Source: a virus | Length of the DNA: 40,275 nt | IMG/VR virus record: IMGVR_UViG_3300009296_000007 | Coordinates: 1 to 40,275 of that record | Direction: 5' to 3' (one strand) | Part shown: positions 1-5,887 of the stretch, one piece after another | How the letters are laid out: every line of letters starts with the position of its first letter | Position numbering within the stretch: position 1 is the stretch's first letter | The notes under the pieces: generated by a model | Told to the model about the DNA's origin: nothing | Databases searched by the model: none | What the model saw: only the letters and a program-made list of their open reading frames with translations | Program-made: the position numbers and the translations under genes

Positions 1-14
1 CATAAGTTTTATCT

Positions 15-158
15 TCAACGACCTGTTGGGATTGTTTCCGAAATGGCTAGATTTGATGCCATCGGAAGGGCGGCTAGTGGCGAGTTGCACTTCCCCGGGA
101 AACCTGGTTTTAAGCCCCTTTTGCGAAGGGGATAATCCCCGAACGATCCACTGTCCAC
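15..158 (-). CDS. Putative leaderless leader ORF at the left edge, 47 aa
   Basis: A GTG codon begins exactly 6 nt after a consensus -10 box, so the transcript would start at or next to the start codon with no room for a Shine-Dalgarno site. The frame stays open for 47 codons and ends in TGA. The product is basic and Pro/Gly-rich (RKRGLKPGFPGK near residues 12-23) with no recognised domain. It may be a leader peptide rather than a functional protein, because the same RNA can form several hairpins. It would be the first ORF of the transcript leaving the left edge, which on a circular genome runs into the early operon at the right edge. The ORF is seen directly; its translation is inferred. Confidence 0.35.
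   Translation of the reverse strand: MDSGSFGDYPLRKRGLKPGFPGKCNSPLAALPMASNLAISETIPTGR
115..140 (-). promoter_or_regulatory. Two mutually exclusive hairpins in the early leader
   Basis: In the minus-strand RNA, GGGGA and TCCCC can form a hairpin with a 3-nt loop (128-140), or CCCCTT and AAGGGG can pair (115-131). Both use bases 128-131, so they cannot coexist. They lie 20-40 nt after the predicted transcription start and within the leader ORF, so translation could choose between them. No U-run follows, so neither is a terminator by itself. Confidence 0.35.
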
Positions 159-164
159 GGTTCT

Positions 165-193
165 ATTATACATTGTGGTTTTGTGACAGTCAA
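165..193 (-). promoter_or_regulatory. Sigma70-type promoter, TTGACT-17-TATAAT, leaving the left edge
   Basis: The -35 TTGACT (188-193) and the perfect -10 TATAAT (165-170) are separated by 17 nt on the minus strand. It overlaps the end of the exonuclease gene and reads toward base 1. It is the best -10 in the window. The only genes it could drive lie beyond the left edge, most likely the early operon at 40.07 kb if the genome is circular. Confidence 0.8.
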
Positions 194-750
194 CGATAAA
201 AACTCATAGCGTTATAGGCCGCCACAAGTGAGGCCCATCGCTTCATATCACTATAGTCTTTGTGTTCTTCTAGACGATATGCCCCTTTGTTGGACAATCG
301 TAATTCATATCTTGAAACCACATTAATATTGTTTCGTTGCAGCATCAAGAAATATGCGGCCAGTTGCAGTCTAGTTCTCTTATTTGCCGCTGATGGTTTA
401 AAATCGCAGACACTTAAAACTCCACCAATCTCAGCAACAAGGTCGGGTGTCCCGCAGACGCCCAAGACCTCATCAAAATATGGTTTCTCGCCGGAAATGT
501 AGACTGGCTTGACCTCGGACATGAACTTCCTGAACCCATCCACGGCCCCGGCGATAAGTTCATCGGGCTCGTTCTCCAACTCAATTCCCTGGATGATGGC
601 GTGGAACCATTCATGCCTAGCAGTCCCGAGCATCCGGCCTTCTTCTGTGTAGAACTGGATCGGAGGAAAGTAAAGGTCAAGAATGCTGCTAACTGACGGA
701 ACAGTCCTTCCGTCAACCCGGTAGACGTGGTTTTCGTCGAGAGTGATCAT
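190..750 (-). CDS. PD-(D/E)XK exonuclease, partner of the annealing protein
   Basis: A 186-aa nuclease of the RecB/Cas4-like PD-(D/E)XK superfamily. The core is visible as E94 (FDEV), GTPD with D103, DFK with D116 and K118, and a motif with Q129 and Y133 (QLAAY). Histidines H46 and H50 lie in the N-terminal helix. In phages such enzymes resect double-stranded ends to make the ssDNA used by a RecT/Bet annealase, and here that gene lies immediately upstream with a 49-nt gap. The ATG at 750 was chosen because the longer frame merely shadows the upstream gene. Its Shine-Dalgarno site is weak, and the gap holds a GCCCGC/GCGGGC hairpin that may affect initiation. A strong promoter overlaps its 3' end. 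Confidence 0.85.
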   Translation of the reverse strand: MITLDENHVYRVDGRTVPSVSSILDLYFPPIQFYTEEGRMLGTARHEWFHAIIQGIELENEPDELIAGAVDGFRKFMSEVKPVYISGEKPYFDEVLGVCGTPDLVAEIGGVLSVCDFKPSAANKRTRLQLAAYFLMLQRNNINVVSRYELRLSNKGAYRLEEHKDYSDMKRWASLVAAYNAMSFYR

Positions 751-799
751 AAATTTGTGCCCGCTATTTTTGTTTGCGGCGGGCAAGCGCAAAACGGTT

Positions 800-1690
800 T
801 CACAGACTGGCCTTTTCCATCGTGACGACGTTCTTATAATCACCGGCGATCTTGTAGCCAACGGTGATGGAGAAATTCAGAGACTTGGCCTCTTTTGCCA
901 GTTCTCCGAACTTTGAATCGAACGTACCGAACCACTCATCTCCGGACCTGACCCCGTATTTCGTCCACGGCTTCCCATTCTTCTCCCCGGACTTCTCGGA
1001 AACGGCGGCGGGAATGAAGGTCACAACTCCGTCGCAACCTTCTTGCAAGGAGTCATCATCTGGCTTAGTTGACTCTGCCTTTGCAGCAGCCTTAGGCTTC
1101 GGGGGTTCGATGGAGGTTGTTCTGCTTTCGTCGTTGTCGGCCTGTTGCATTTCGTCATCGGTATAGACGCCTCCGAGTTCTGCCGGGAATGCCTTCCGCA
1201 GGGCCAGTACCTCGGCGCACTTTCCGAGCATTAGATATGGCATCTTCCGCCACATGAACCCCTGATCCTCTCCAGGGAAATACTCGGACCATCTTGCCGT
1301 AGCTCCGAAGGCGATCCTTTCACCATTGATGAGCTTGTACACTGTCACCGTCGCAGAGACAGGTTTCCCGTCTTTCTCGACGAACACGGGATCATCGTTG
1401 CCAGCATATTTCCCGGTCCGATCTGCCACAAGTCGATAACCGTCTATCGCCGTTTGGAATGCCACCTTAGGGCCGCTTTTTGAATTGCGCTTGACGAAAT
1501 GTATCTGCTTGGCCATGGGATCAAGTCCCGTTCTCTTGCAGGTGTGCAAGAATAAGGCCAGCTCGTCATCCGTGGCCCCGACTGCCACTGTCCTTTTTAC
1601 CAGTTCGACTTGCTCCCTAGTAAAAGTCATTGAAGGGACGCCAATAACCTCATGACTAGGATGCTCCACAACCGCAACTTCATTTTGCAT
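800..1690 (-). CDS. bet: Bet/RecT-family single-strand annealing protein with C-terminal extension
   Basis: A 296-aa phage recombination protein of the Bet type. Characteristic blocks are CKRTGLDPMAKQIHFVKR, FQTAIDGYRLVADRTGKYAG, a KPVSATVTVYK strand and GKCAEVLALRKAFP (around residues 60-185). It anneals complementary ssDNA and works with the exonuclease just downstream. After a Pro/Lys/Asp linker (about residues 195-215), the last 80 residues form a separate beta-rich segment (KPWTKYGVRSGDEWFGTFD, then GDYKNVV) resembling an OB-fold. The start is ATG 1690 with AGGAGG 6 nt upstream. The family call is firm; the OB-fold reading is inference. Confidence 0.88.
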   Translation of the reverse strand: MQNEVAVVEHPSHEVIGVPSMTFTREQVELVKRTVAVGATDDELALFLHTCKRTGLDPMAKQIHFVKRNSKSGPKVAFQTAIDGYRLVADRTGKYAGNDDPVFVEKDGKPVSATVTVYKLINGERIAFGATARWSEYFPGEDQGFMWRKMPYLMLGKCAEVLALRKAFPAELGGVYTDDEMQQADNDESRTTSIEPPKPKAAAKAESTKPDDDSLQEGCDGVVTFIPAAVSEKSGEKNGKPWTKYGVRSGDEWFGTFDSKFGELAKEAKSLNFSITVGYKIAGDYKNVVTMEKASL

Positions 1691-1700
1691 GTCGTCCTCC

Positions 1701-1790
1701 TTAATCATCGAATATGTTCTTACGCTTGCGGGGCTTGCTTTCCGGTTCCGTCGCAGTCTCCTGCTCTGCATCTTTCTCAAGGTATGTCAT
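1701..1790 (-). CDS. Small charged protein, 29 aa, upstream of bet
   Basis: A 29-codon ORF fills the gap between a zinc-ribbon gene and bet. It begins at ATG 1790 with GGTGG just upstream and ends in TAA immediately before the AGGAGG of bet. The peptide has an acidic N-terminal half (MTYLEKDAEQE) and a basic stretch (KPRKRK) before a terminal NIFDD. No family is recognised. Tight spacing on both sides and its own ribosome binding site support translation. Confidence 0.6.
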   Translation of the reverse strand: MTYLEKDAEQETATEPESKPRKRKNIFDD

Positions 1791-1799
1791 AATCCACCT

Positions 1800-2033
1800 T
1801 TATTCTGTGATGTTATTTACCGGCAAACTCGCGCAACTAGACCGACGCATCCCACGGCCGCATTGCGGGCATCTGTAGACGGTGTTGTGCTTTGGCGACG
1901 CTGGCGGCTCAACGTCAACAGGGCACTCGCACTCGGGGCAGCACAACTCGTACTCGCCGCCGTTATACGATTCATCATCATCGCGATTTCGGCAGGTGTG
2001 CGTATGGGTTGGGTCCTGGTAGTAGCGGCTCAT
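1800..2033 (-). CDS. Small zinc-ribbon protein, 77 aa
   Basis: A 77-aa protein with two Cys knuckles in its second half (CCPECEC and CPQCG), spaced as in a zinc ribbon, and a Thr/His-rich N-terminus. The start ATG overlaps the preceding stop as ATGA, implying coupled translation. Such small ribbons commonly bind nucleic acids or partner proteins. The function here is unknown. Confidence 0.7.
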   Translation of the reverse strand: MSRYYQDPTHTHTCRNRDDDESYNGGEYELCCPECECPVDVEPPASPKHNTVYRCPQCGRGMRRSSCASLPVNNITE

Positions 2034-2362
2034 GGCTGGACCTCGTAAAAAGGCGAGCATGCCGAGGAGATGCCGGCTGTGCATCCGGCGTTGGTTTCGG
2101 CATGCTCGAAATCGGCCGCGCGGCAGGTGGTCAAGCCACTCTCTGTCTCCGCGCAGCTTTCGCCTACCGTCGCAGGCACGGCCCCGTCGGGCCGTAGCAG
2201 TTCGTGCGTCTTGTGGCTGCCATTCACATCTGCGGGCCCAAGGGGCAATCCCCTGCCGGCCCAAACCGAAACATGCGCCCCAAGGTAGAGGGCGGAGAAG
2301 ACGACGAAGGCCGGAAGGAGGTAGCCGTGGACCTTGGCGGCGTTGATTGCGCGGGGGGTCAC
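2030..2362 (-). CDS. Small protein with one membrane segment, 110 aa
   Basis: An unrecognised 110-aa protein starting at GTG (GTGA overlap with the gene before) and ending in an ATGA overlap with the gene after. Residues 12-32 (YLLPAFVVFSALYLGAHVSVW) form a probable transmembrane helix. The rest is hydrophilic with several cysteines. The DNA is clearly GC-richer than most of the window and contains a long inverted repeat (2054-2108), so this gene may have a different history from its neighbours. Both overlaps fit a real gene; no function can be assigned. Confidence 0.6.
   Translation of the reverse strand: MTPRAINAAKVHGYLLPAFVVFSALYLGAHVSVWAGRGLPLGPADVNGSHKTHELLRPDGAVPATVGESCAETESGLTTCRAADFEHAETNAGCTAGISSACSPFYEVQP
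2054..2108. repeat. 12-bp perfect inverted repeat enclosing a second hairpin
   Basis: CGAGCATGCCGA (2054-2065) and TCGGCATGCTCG (2097-2108) are perfectly complementary. The loop contains a further GCCGG/CCGGC pair. It lies in the coding sequence of the GC-rich membrane-protein gene. It could be an mRNA structure, a protein-binding palindrome or a remnant of inserted DNA. Confidence 0.6.
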
Positions 2363-2529
2363 TTGGCCGCCCCGATCGAGTAGCCGATCAACTGGCCTGT
2401 CTTCTCTGCTGTCCTGAGATGAGATTGGAGCATGTCCCAGGTATACAGGCTGGAAAGCGATCTCCCGTCTCGTAGCCTGACTGTCAGCATGTGCAACGTG
2501 CATCCGTCGCAGTCCTGGTTGCAGGTCAT
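2359..2529 (-). CDS. Small cysteine protein, 56 aa, start region duplicated
   Basis: A 56-aa protein with an N-terminal CNQDCDGC cluster, followed by LRDGRSLSSLYTWDML and a Gly-rich end. The first 26 codons and the start region are duplicated in tandem just upstream (77-bp unit). This copy is the one that reads on to a full-length product. The upstream copy carries the better ribosome binding site (GAGGGAG) and makes a truncated 26-aa frame whose stop TGA overlaps this ATG, so translation may continue by reinitiation. No family recognised. Confidence 0.6.
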   Translation of the reverse strand: MTCNQDCDGCTLHMLTVRLRDGRSLSSLYTWDMLQSHLRTAEKTGQLIGYSIGAAK

Positions 2530-2606
2530 GAAAGCGATCTCCCGTCTCGTAGCCTGACTGTCAGCATGTGCAACGTGCATCCGTCGCAGTCCTGGTTGCA
2601 GGTCAT
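2453..2606. repeat. Exact 77-bp tandem duplication
   Basis: Bases 2453-2529 and 2530-2606 are identical 77-bp units. Because 77 is not a multiple of three, the reading frame shifts between copies. It duplicates the start codon and first 26 codons of the 2359-2529 gene. It is either a recent slippage duplication or an assembly error. Confidence 0.9.
2530..2606 (-). pseudogene. Duplicated, truncated 5' end of the adjacent cysteine-protein gene
   Basis: The upstream copy of the duplication starts at ATG 2606 with a good ribosome binding site (GAGGGAG). It encodes the same first 26 residues and then hits TGA created by the frame change at the junction. The stop overlaps the start of the intact copy as ATGA. 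It is best read as a broken duplicate that can serve as a translational lead-in. Confidence 0.6.
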
Positions 2607-2764
2607 ATATTCTCCCTCGCGTAATCGTTCGCAGCGTCAGCGGCCATCGCCTTGTCGCAGGACATCAACTCAGCACATCGGCAGGGCTCACCATCGCAAT
2701 CCGGATGGTGCTGGCGGTCGTCCTGCTCCATCAGTGACTCGATGCGGGCTATTATTTCGTTCAT
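2603..2764 (-). CDS. Small acidic cysteine protein, 53 aa
   Basis: A 53-aa protein beginning MNEIIARIESLMEQDD, with a HHPDCDGEPCRC cluster at about residues 19-30 and one more Cys near residue 36. The frame is open further upstream through hydrophobic codons, but that part overlaps the membrane peptide gene in another frame and has no properly spaced ribosome binding site. Its 3' end overlaps the duplicated start region by 4 nt. The Cys/His cluster suggests metal binding; no family is recognised. Confidence 0.6.
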   Translation of the reverse strand: MNEIIARIESLMEQDDRQHHPDCDGEPCRCAELMSCDKAMAADAANDYARENI

Positions 2765-2768
2765 AACC

Positions 2769-2849
2769 CTATTCCAGAATAAGACCAAGAACGAAACCGA
2801 CAACCATGAAAAGAAAACATGCAGACAAAACGACTGCCAATGATTCCAT
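2769..2849 (-). CDS. Single-helix membrane micropeptide, 26 aa
   Basis: A 26-codon ORF with AGGAGG 5 nt before its ATG encodes an acidic residue pair, one long hydrophobic helix (LAVVLSACFLFMVVGFVLGL) and a final Glu. It is the first well-initiated ORF after the 2974-3001 promoter and its pseudoknotted leader. The frame is also open upstream to 2951 through the pseudoknot. A small hydrophobic peptide could be a membrane regulator or holin-like, but nothing proves that. Confidence 0.55.
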   Translation of the reverse strand: MESLAVVLSACFLFMVVGFVLGLILE

Positions 2850-2869
2850 TTCATCCTCCTTATAAATAG

Positions 2870-2968
2870 GGGCCTTGCGGCTGCTTAGGGACATGCCTAC
2901 GCCGATAGGCGAGTCCACCGCAAGGCCCGATAGTTTTAGTGCGTAGTGCATTTACTTGTCCCTAAGCA
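2870..2968 (-). promoter_or_regulatory. H-type pseudoknot leader (12-bp and 11-bp stems)
   Basis: In the minus-strand RNA, TGCTTAGGGACA (2957-2968, at the predicted 5' end) pairs perfectly with TGTCCCTAAGCA (2882-2893). GGGCCTTGCGG in the enclosed loop (2918-2928) pairs perfectly with CCGCAAGGCCC just downstream (2870-2880). One nucleotide separates the two 3' arms, so the helices could stack. A third hairpin, GCCTA/TAGGC (895-910 of the second kilobase pair block, i.e. 2895-2910), sits inside. The AGGAGG of the first gene follows 10 nt later. There is no U-run, so control of translation or RNA stability is more likely than termination. Confidence 0.75.
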
Positions 2969-2973
2969 CTTAT

Positions 2974-3001
2974 ATTGTAACACGGATTTGGAATTTGTCA
3001 A
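2974..3001 (-). promoter_or_regulatory. Promoter TTGACA-16-TACAAT for the recombination operon
   Basis: The -35 TTGACA (2996-3001) and -10 TACAAT (2974-2979) are 16 nt apart. The predicted start falls at the first arm of the pseudoknot. It heads the small-gene/bet/exonuclease block. Confidence 0.75.
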
Positions 3002-3010
3002 CAATTATTT

Positions 3011-3030
3011 AGTGTGACTTTTAGCACACT
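3011..3030. promoter_or_regulatory. Inverted repeat just upstream of the 3.0 kb promoter
   Basis: AGTGTG and CACACT flank an 8-nt centre, ending 10 nt from the -35 box. It may be an operator or part of a weak terminator for the zinc-ribbon gene upstream; no U-run follows on the minus strand. Confidence 0.35.
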
Positions 3031-3063
3031 TTAGGCAAGGTTCACGACTGAGGAATTTTTTAT

Positions 3064-3279
3064 CTATGCGTATTGTGGACTTCTTTCAAGTGGAACTATG
3101 CGCGTTGAAAGCCCCGCGCCAACTTTTTTACCTTTATATCCGCATCCTCTCCAATGGCACTCAAGCCGCCGCCAACTTTTATTGTTACAAGAGAACTCTG
3201 AATAGAAATACCACATGAGCAACCTTCCGCACTTTGGGCATGGTTCGCAAGTCTCGCCGTGGTCTATGTATGTATTCAT
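3064..3279 (-). CDS. Zinc-ribbon protein from a probable leaderless mRNA, 71 aa
   Basis: A 71-aa protein with CEPCPKCG near residues 11-18 and a second pair around CNNKSWRRLECHWRGC (residues 31-46), fitting a treble-clef or ribbon zinc site. Its ATG begins 6 nt after the -10 box of its own promoter, so the message should start at the ATG and be leaderless. A weak inverted repeat follows the gene before the next promoter. No family name can be given. Confidence 0.7.
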   Translation of the reverse strand: MNTYIDHGETCEPCPKCGRLLMWYFYSEFSCNNKSWRRLECHWRGCGYKGKKVGAGLSTRIVPLERSPQYA

Positions 3280-3285
3280 AGCCCG

Positions 3286-3314
3286 ATTTTAGGCAAGATA
3301 AAATGCTATGTCAA
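3286..3314 (-). promoter_or_regulatory. Promoter TTGACA-17-TAAAAT with start codon at +1
   Basis: The -35 TTGACA (3309-3314) and -10 TAAAAT (3286-3291) have ideal 17-nt spacing. The ATG of the zinc-ribbon gene lies 6 nt after the -10. Confidence 0.8.
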
Positions 3315-3319
3315 TAGAA

Positions 3320-3341
3320 AGACCTATTTTTATTTAGGTCT
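3320..3341 (-). terminator. Weak hairpin terminator or operator
   Basis: AGACCTA and TAGGTCT form a 7-bp stem with an 8-nt A-rich loop, followed by TTTCT on the minus strand, 5 nt before the -35 of the next promoter. It may end the lysis-gene transcript or act as an operator. Confidence 0.4.
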
Positions 3342-3405
3342 AATGGCCTAGGTGTTTTTATCGCGTCTGAGGAATGTTCCGTCTCTCCAAACTATGGGAC
3401 GGTGG

Positions 3406-3597
3406 TCATTCGGCCATTCTTTCAGAAGGCTTTTCTTTCTCTGCTTCTGCTGATTTATGCCTAAGCCAACTATCGAGCAAATAATTTGCCCTTGCGATTC
3501 CATGGAGCGTGACTGTATGGTCAAGCCTTAGCCCCCAGTTTCCGCAGGCGCACTCGATCGAGCTGCGCTGCATGTTCTTGATTCGGTGTTTGTGCAT
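3406..3597 (-). CDS. Small protein downstream of the endolysin, 63 aa
   Basis: An unrecognised 63-aa protein with a CACGNWG turn near residue 16 and a charged Glu/Lys-rich tail. ATG 3597 is preceded by GAGG at 5 nt; a TTG at 3612 is an alternative. It is the last gene of the long late block and is followed by hairpins and a new promoter. Confidence 0.55.
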   Translation of the reverse strand: MHKHRIKNMQRSSIECACGNWGLRLDHTVTLHGIARANYLLDSWLRHKSAEAEKEKPSERMAE

Positions 3598-3604
3598 GGT
3601 ATCC

Positions 3605-4105
3605 TCATGCAAGTAGCTTCCTAAATCCTTCCATGTCGAAGCCTAGCGGGTCGTTCTTGCGCCCTGGAGCAATGTCGGCGTGGGTAACTACGTTATCAAG
3701 ACTGACGTTGTATGTCTCGCACAGATATTTGACTAGATCTGCGCAGACCTTTACCTGGGCATCAGGGTAGATCATCTTCCCGTCGTTGGCGTTGACCAAC
3801 TCAATTCCGATGCTGCAATTGTTCATCGTCGGTACATTGTTGACCGGGTTGACATGCTCCATGCCTTTCCAACGAGAGTTTCCAGCGTGCCAAGCGATAT
3901 TCCCGTCTAGTACAAGGTGATAGGCGTCTCCATTGGTTCCTATCAGGTAATGGGCAGAGGCCTTCGACTCTGAAGAAGTAAGCCAATCTAGCGGACTCTG
4001 TAGGCCAGGAGTTGCGGTAGCGTGCAAGACGATGCAAGAAATATGCCTCTCAATCGGCTCTCGGAAGTTTGGCGACGGATGCCAGATTGTCTTTGGCTTA
4101 ATCAT
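3605..4105 (-). CDS. N-acetylmuramoyl-L-alanine amidase, endolysin
   Basis: A 166-aa Amidase_2 (AmpD/T7-lysozyme-like) enzyme that cuts the amide bond between MurNAc and L-alanine in peptidoglycan to release progeny. The zinc ligands are visible as H28 (VLHATATP), H142 (VTHADI) and D152 (GRKNDP). SAHYLIG near 50-56 and WHAG at 72-75 are typical of the fold. It is a single-domain enzyme with no separate cell-wall-binding domain and no signal peptide, so it needs a holin-type exit. It overlaps the DUF1353 gene by ATGA, downstream of candidate holin-like membrane genes. Confidence 0.92.
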   Translation of the reverse strand: MIKPKTIWHPSPNFREPIERHISCIVLHATATPGLQSPLDWLTSSESKASAHYLIGTNGDAYHLVLDGNIAWHAGNSRWKGMEHVNPVNNVPTMNNCSIGIELVNANDGKMIYPDAQVKVCADLVKYLCETYNVSLDNVVTHADIAPGRKNDPLGFDMEGFRKLLA

Positions 4106-4458
4106 CTAAGACCTCCCCAGCACCGGATAGGGCCATAAAGCCATGTAGCAAGGAACCAACCCATGCACCTAAGCCAGCGGCCTTCGCTTTTCAGGATATC
4201 ATGCAGGACAAAAGACGCCTGAAGATTCGAGCATGGCGAGCCGTCGTCAAATTCCCAATTCGTGCATAGCTTGTCATGCACCCACCAAGCCCGAGATACG
4301 ATATCTTCAGCTGGGCCGCTTGCTCCGTCTGAGACGAATCCTGGTTCTACGGTGATTGTCTTTCGATATCTCGGGGATCTGTAGACGATCTCATTGTTTA
4401 GACGATAACCCTTGATTCTCCCGTGGTGGTCCTTTATGATCTCAAAAGACAATTCCAT
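4102..4458 (-). CDS. DUF1353-family phage protein
   Basis: A 118-aa protein matching the DUF1353 pattern: a hydrophobic strand region, then PGFVSDGASGP (residues 39-49), WWVHDKLC (58-65) and SFVLHDIL (82-89) with conserved His-Asp pairs. The family is frequent beside phage lysis genes, but its function is not established. It has a strong GGGGGG ribosome binding site and overlaps the endolysin start. The position suggests a role at lysis or late in virion maturation. Confidence 0.75.
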   Translation of the reverse strand: MELSFEIIKDHHGRIKGYRLNNEIVYRSPRYRKTITVEPGFVSDGASGPAEDIVSRAWWVHDKLCTNWEFDDGSPCSNLQASFVLHDILKSEGRWLRCMGWFLATWLYGPIRCWGGLR

Positions 4459-4466
4459 AATCCCCC

Positions 4467-4535
4467 CTATCTACATAGAGTGAAAAGCACTCCACCGATG
4501 ATGAGCCCGATAAGAACACCGAAAAAGAAGTCCAT
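4467..4535 (-). CDS. Membrane micropeptide, 22 aa
   Basis: A 22-codon ORF fitted between the stop of the upstream gene and the ribosome binding site of the DUF1353 gene. It encodes one hydrophobic helix (FFFGVLIGLIIGGVLFTL) with Asp at the N-terminus and Cys-Arg at the end. A partial GGCGG site precedes it. Being next to the endolysin makes a holin-accessory role conceivable, but this is inference. Confidence 0.5.
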   Translation of the reverse strand: MDFFFGVLIGLIIGGVLFTLCR

Positions 4536-4536
4536 C

Positions 4537-5019
4537 TCAAGAACCGCCAAATCGGTAGGCAAGCGCGATTTGAAATTCCTCAATCCATGTCCATTTGTTG
4601 ATCGGCTTGCGGTCGGGCCAAAGAAAGACAGGTGATATGATCATGTTCGGAATAGAGGCAAGATTTACATGACTGCCGATCTTCGGAGGCAACCGCTTAG
4701 ATGCGTTGTTCCAGATGTTTCCGACATGGATGGGCAGAGCCGCACCGTAGCGCGGATTCTTTCCGTTGGCAACGGCCATGATCGGACCAAGGTCAACGTA
4801 ATCAAGCGCACCGGCCTTCCCCACGTTCAGTCCAGACTGGCCAACGCTGATGGCATCCCACCACGTCACGGCATACTTATCCTTATGCAGGCTTTGAGAT
4901 ATTCCGGCGTTTGCCTGCTGGGTCTTGAGCCATTGGCCTAGCTGGACTATCTCGTCAACTGCCTGAGCCGCTACGGAAACCGGAAGCAACATGAACAGCG
5001 AGACAATTATCTTTTTCAT
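4537..5019 (-). CDS. Exported protein of unknown function, 160 aa
   Basis: A 160-aa protein with a classical Sec signal peptide (MKKIIVSLFMLLPVSVAAQA, cleavage near residue 20). The mature part has WWDAISVGQSGLNVGKAGALDYVDLGP and ends in an aromatic beta-like EEFQIALAYRFGG segment, compatible with a beta-rich envelope protein. The start is ATG 5019 (GGAGG 8 nt upstream), overlapping the preceding stop. An exported protein next to lysis genes might act on the outer membrane, but no family was recognised. Confidence 0.7.
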   Translation of the reverse strand: MKKIIVSLFMLLPVSVAAQAVDEIVQLGQWLKTQQANAGISQSLHKDKYAVTWWDAISVGQSGLNVGKAGALDYVDLGPIMAVANGKNPRYGAALPIHVGNIWNNASKRLPPKIGSHVNLASIPNMIISPVFLWPDRKPINKWTWIEEFQIALAYRFGGS

Positions 5020-5246
5020 TACTGAGTCCTCCATAGTTTTAACAACCAGTCCATTCCTGAACCTACGATGATGCCGGCCAGGCTTGAGGCTCCTACGGCC
5101 TTATATTGCGTGGCTTCAAGATCGGCTATTCTCTTGCCGTGGTTATCGCAACGCGATTCCTTGTCTTGCAGTGCTTCTACGGCCCCTGCCAGCCGGCCTA
5201 GCTCTCTCTCTACCCCAAGAAGCGCCTTAGCTGTTTCTGAGTCCAT
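5019..5246 (-). CDS. Coiled-coil protein with C-terminal membrane helix (holin/XhlA-like), 75 aa
   Basis: A 75-aa protein with an N-terminal heptad-like helix (ERELGRLAGAVEALQDKE), a charged middle and a C-terminal hydrophobic segment (VGASSLAGIIVGSGMDWLLKL, about residues 51-71). This layout resembles haemolysin XhlA-type phage proteins found in lysis cassettes. It starts at ATG 5246 with AAGGAG 8 nt upstream and overlaps the previous stop as TAATG. It is the best holin or holin-accessory candidate here, since the endolysin has no signal peptide. The topology is seen; the function is inferred. Confidence 0.6.
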   Translation of the reverse strand: MDSETAKALLGVERELGRLAGAVEALQDKESRCDNHGKRIADLEATQYKAVGASSLAGIIVGSGMDWLLKLWRTQ

Positions 5247-5887
5247 TATCGCCACTCCTTGACGCCAAAAATAGGGATTGTGTTGTTATTGTAATTCCAT
5301 GTACCGCCTTCCATGACTGGCGCGAAGCAGTAACTATGAAATCCCGACGAAACGGTCAGAGGGATAGGACCGAAATCCCAACCGCCATGTGTTCCACCGT
5401 ATTTTTGTACCATGGCCCGCGTAACACCATATGGGGACGGAATAGACCCGTCAACTAGAACCCAAAAATAAATTTCATATCCAGAACTAGCTATCCCGTC
5501 GCCGCCATTTAAGAATACGCCCACCATCGATCCTTGCGCCGAATATGTCACCGTTGCGATACAGACAAACCCTGCCGAGAATACCGTTGTTTGATTTAGA
5601 GGTAAGGTCGTTGTAGATGATGGGGTAATAGAAAATGTGACTGTGCTAAATTGGTTTGTACCGGTCCATGTTTGATCTGACTCTAACTTTGCATTCCCGC
5701 CGCTATCTGCATCAACAGTCTCGCCAAGTTTAGTCATGTAATCCGAAAGATTGCGGAAATTCTCGTTCACGGCTCCAATGTCCTTCTGGTCCTTTAACTC
5801 GCGCAGGTAGTAGGGGACTTGTGCGGTACTTGCATTTGAATTTTTAGGAAGCCATAACGACACCATCAACAATGACGCCGCAATCAT
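5246..5887 (-). CDS. Exported fibre- or head-associated protein, 213 aa
   Basis: A 213-aa protein opening with a hydrophobic signal-like segment (ASLLMVSLWLP) ending near NSNAS. Then comes a short helical part (LRELKDQKDIGAVNENFRNLSDYMTKLG) and a beta-rich Ser/Thr/Gly domain. The NENFRNL helix is typical of the N-terminal region of phage tail appendage proteins. It overlaps the internal-virion-like gene upstream by ATGA. A role as a tail appendage is inferred from composition and place. Confidence 0.6.
   Translation of the reverse strand: MIAASLLMVSLWLPKNSNASTAQVPYYLRELKDQKDIGAVNENFRNLSDYMTKLGETVDADSGGNAKLESDQTWTGTNQFSTVTFSITPSSTTTLPLNQTTVFSAGFVCIATVTYSAQGSMVGVFLNGGDGIASSGYEIYFWVLVDGSIPSPYGVTRAMVQKYGGTHGGWDFGPIPLTVSSGFHSYCFAPVMEGGTWNYNNNTIPIFGVKEWR

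Noticed and set aside
260-2346. Plus-strand open frames over the exonuclease, bet and zinc-ribbon genes (for example 864-1166, 1689-2048, 2032-2346)
   Set aside because: They lie opposite well-supported minus-strand genes, lack ribosome binding sites and have Arg/Ser/Pro-rich shadow composition.
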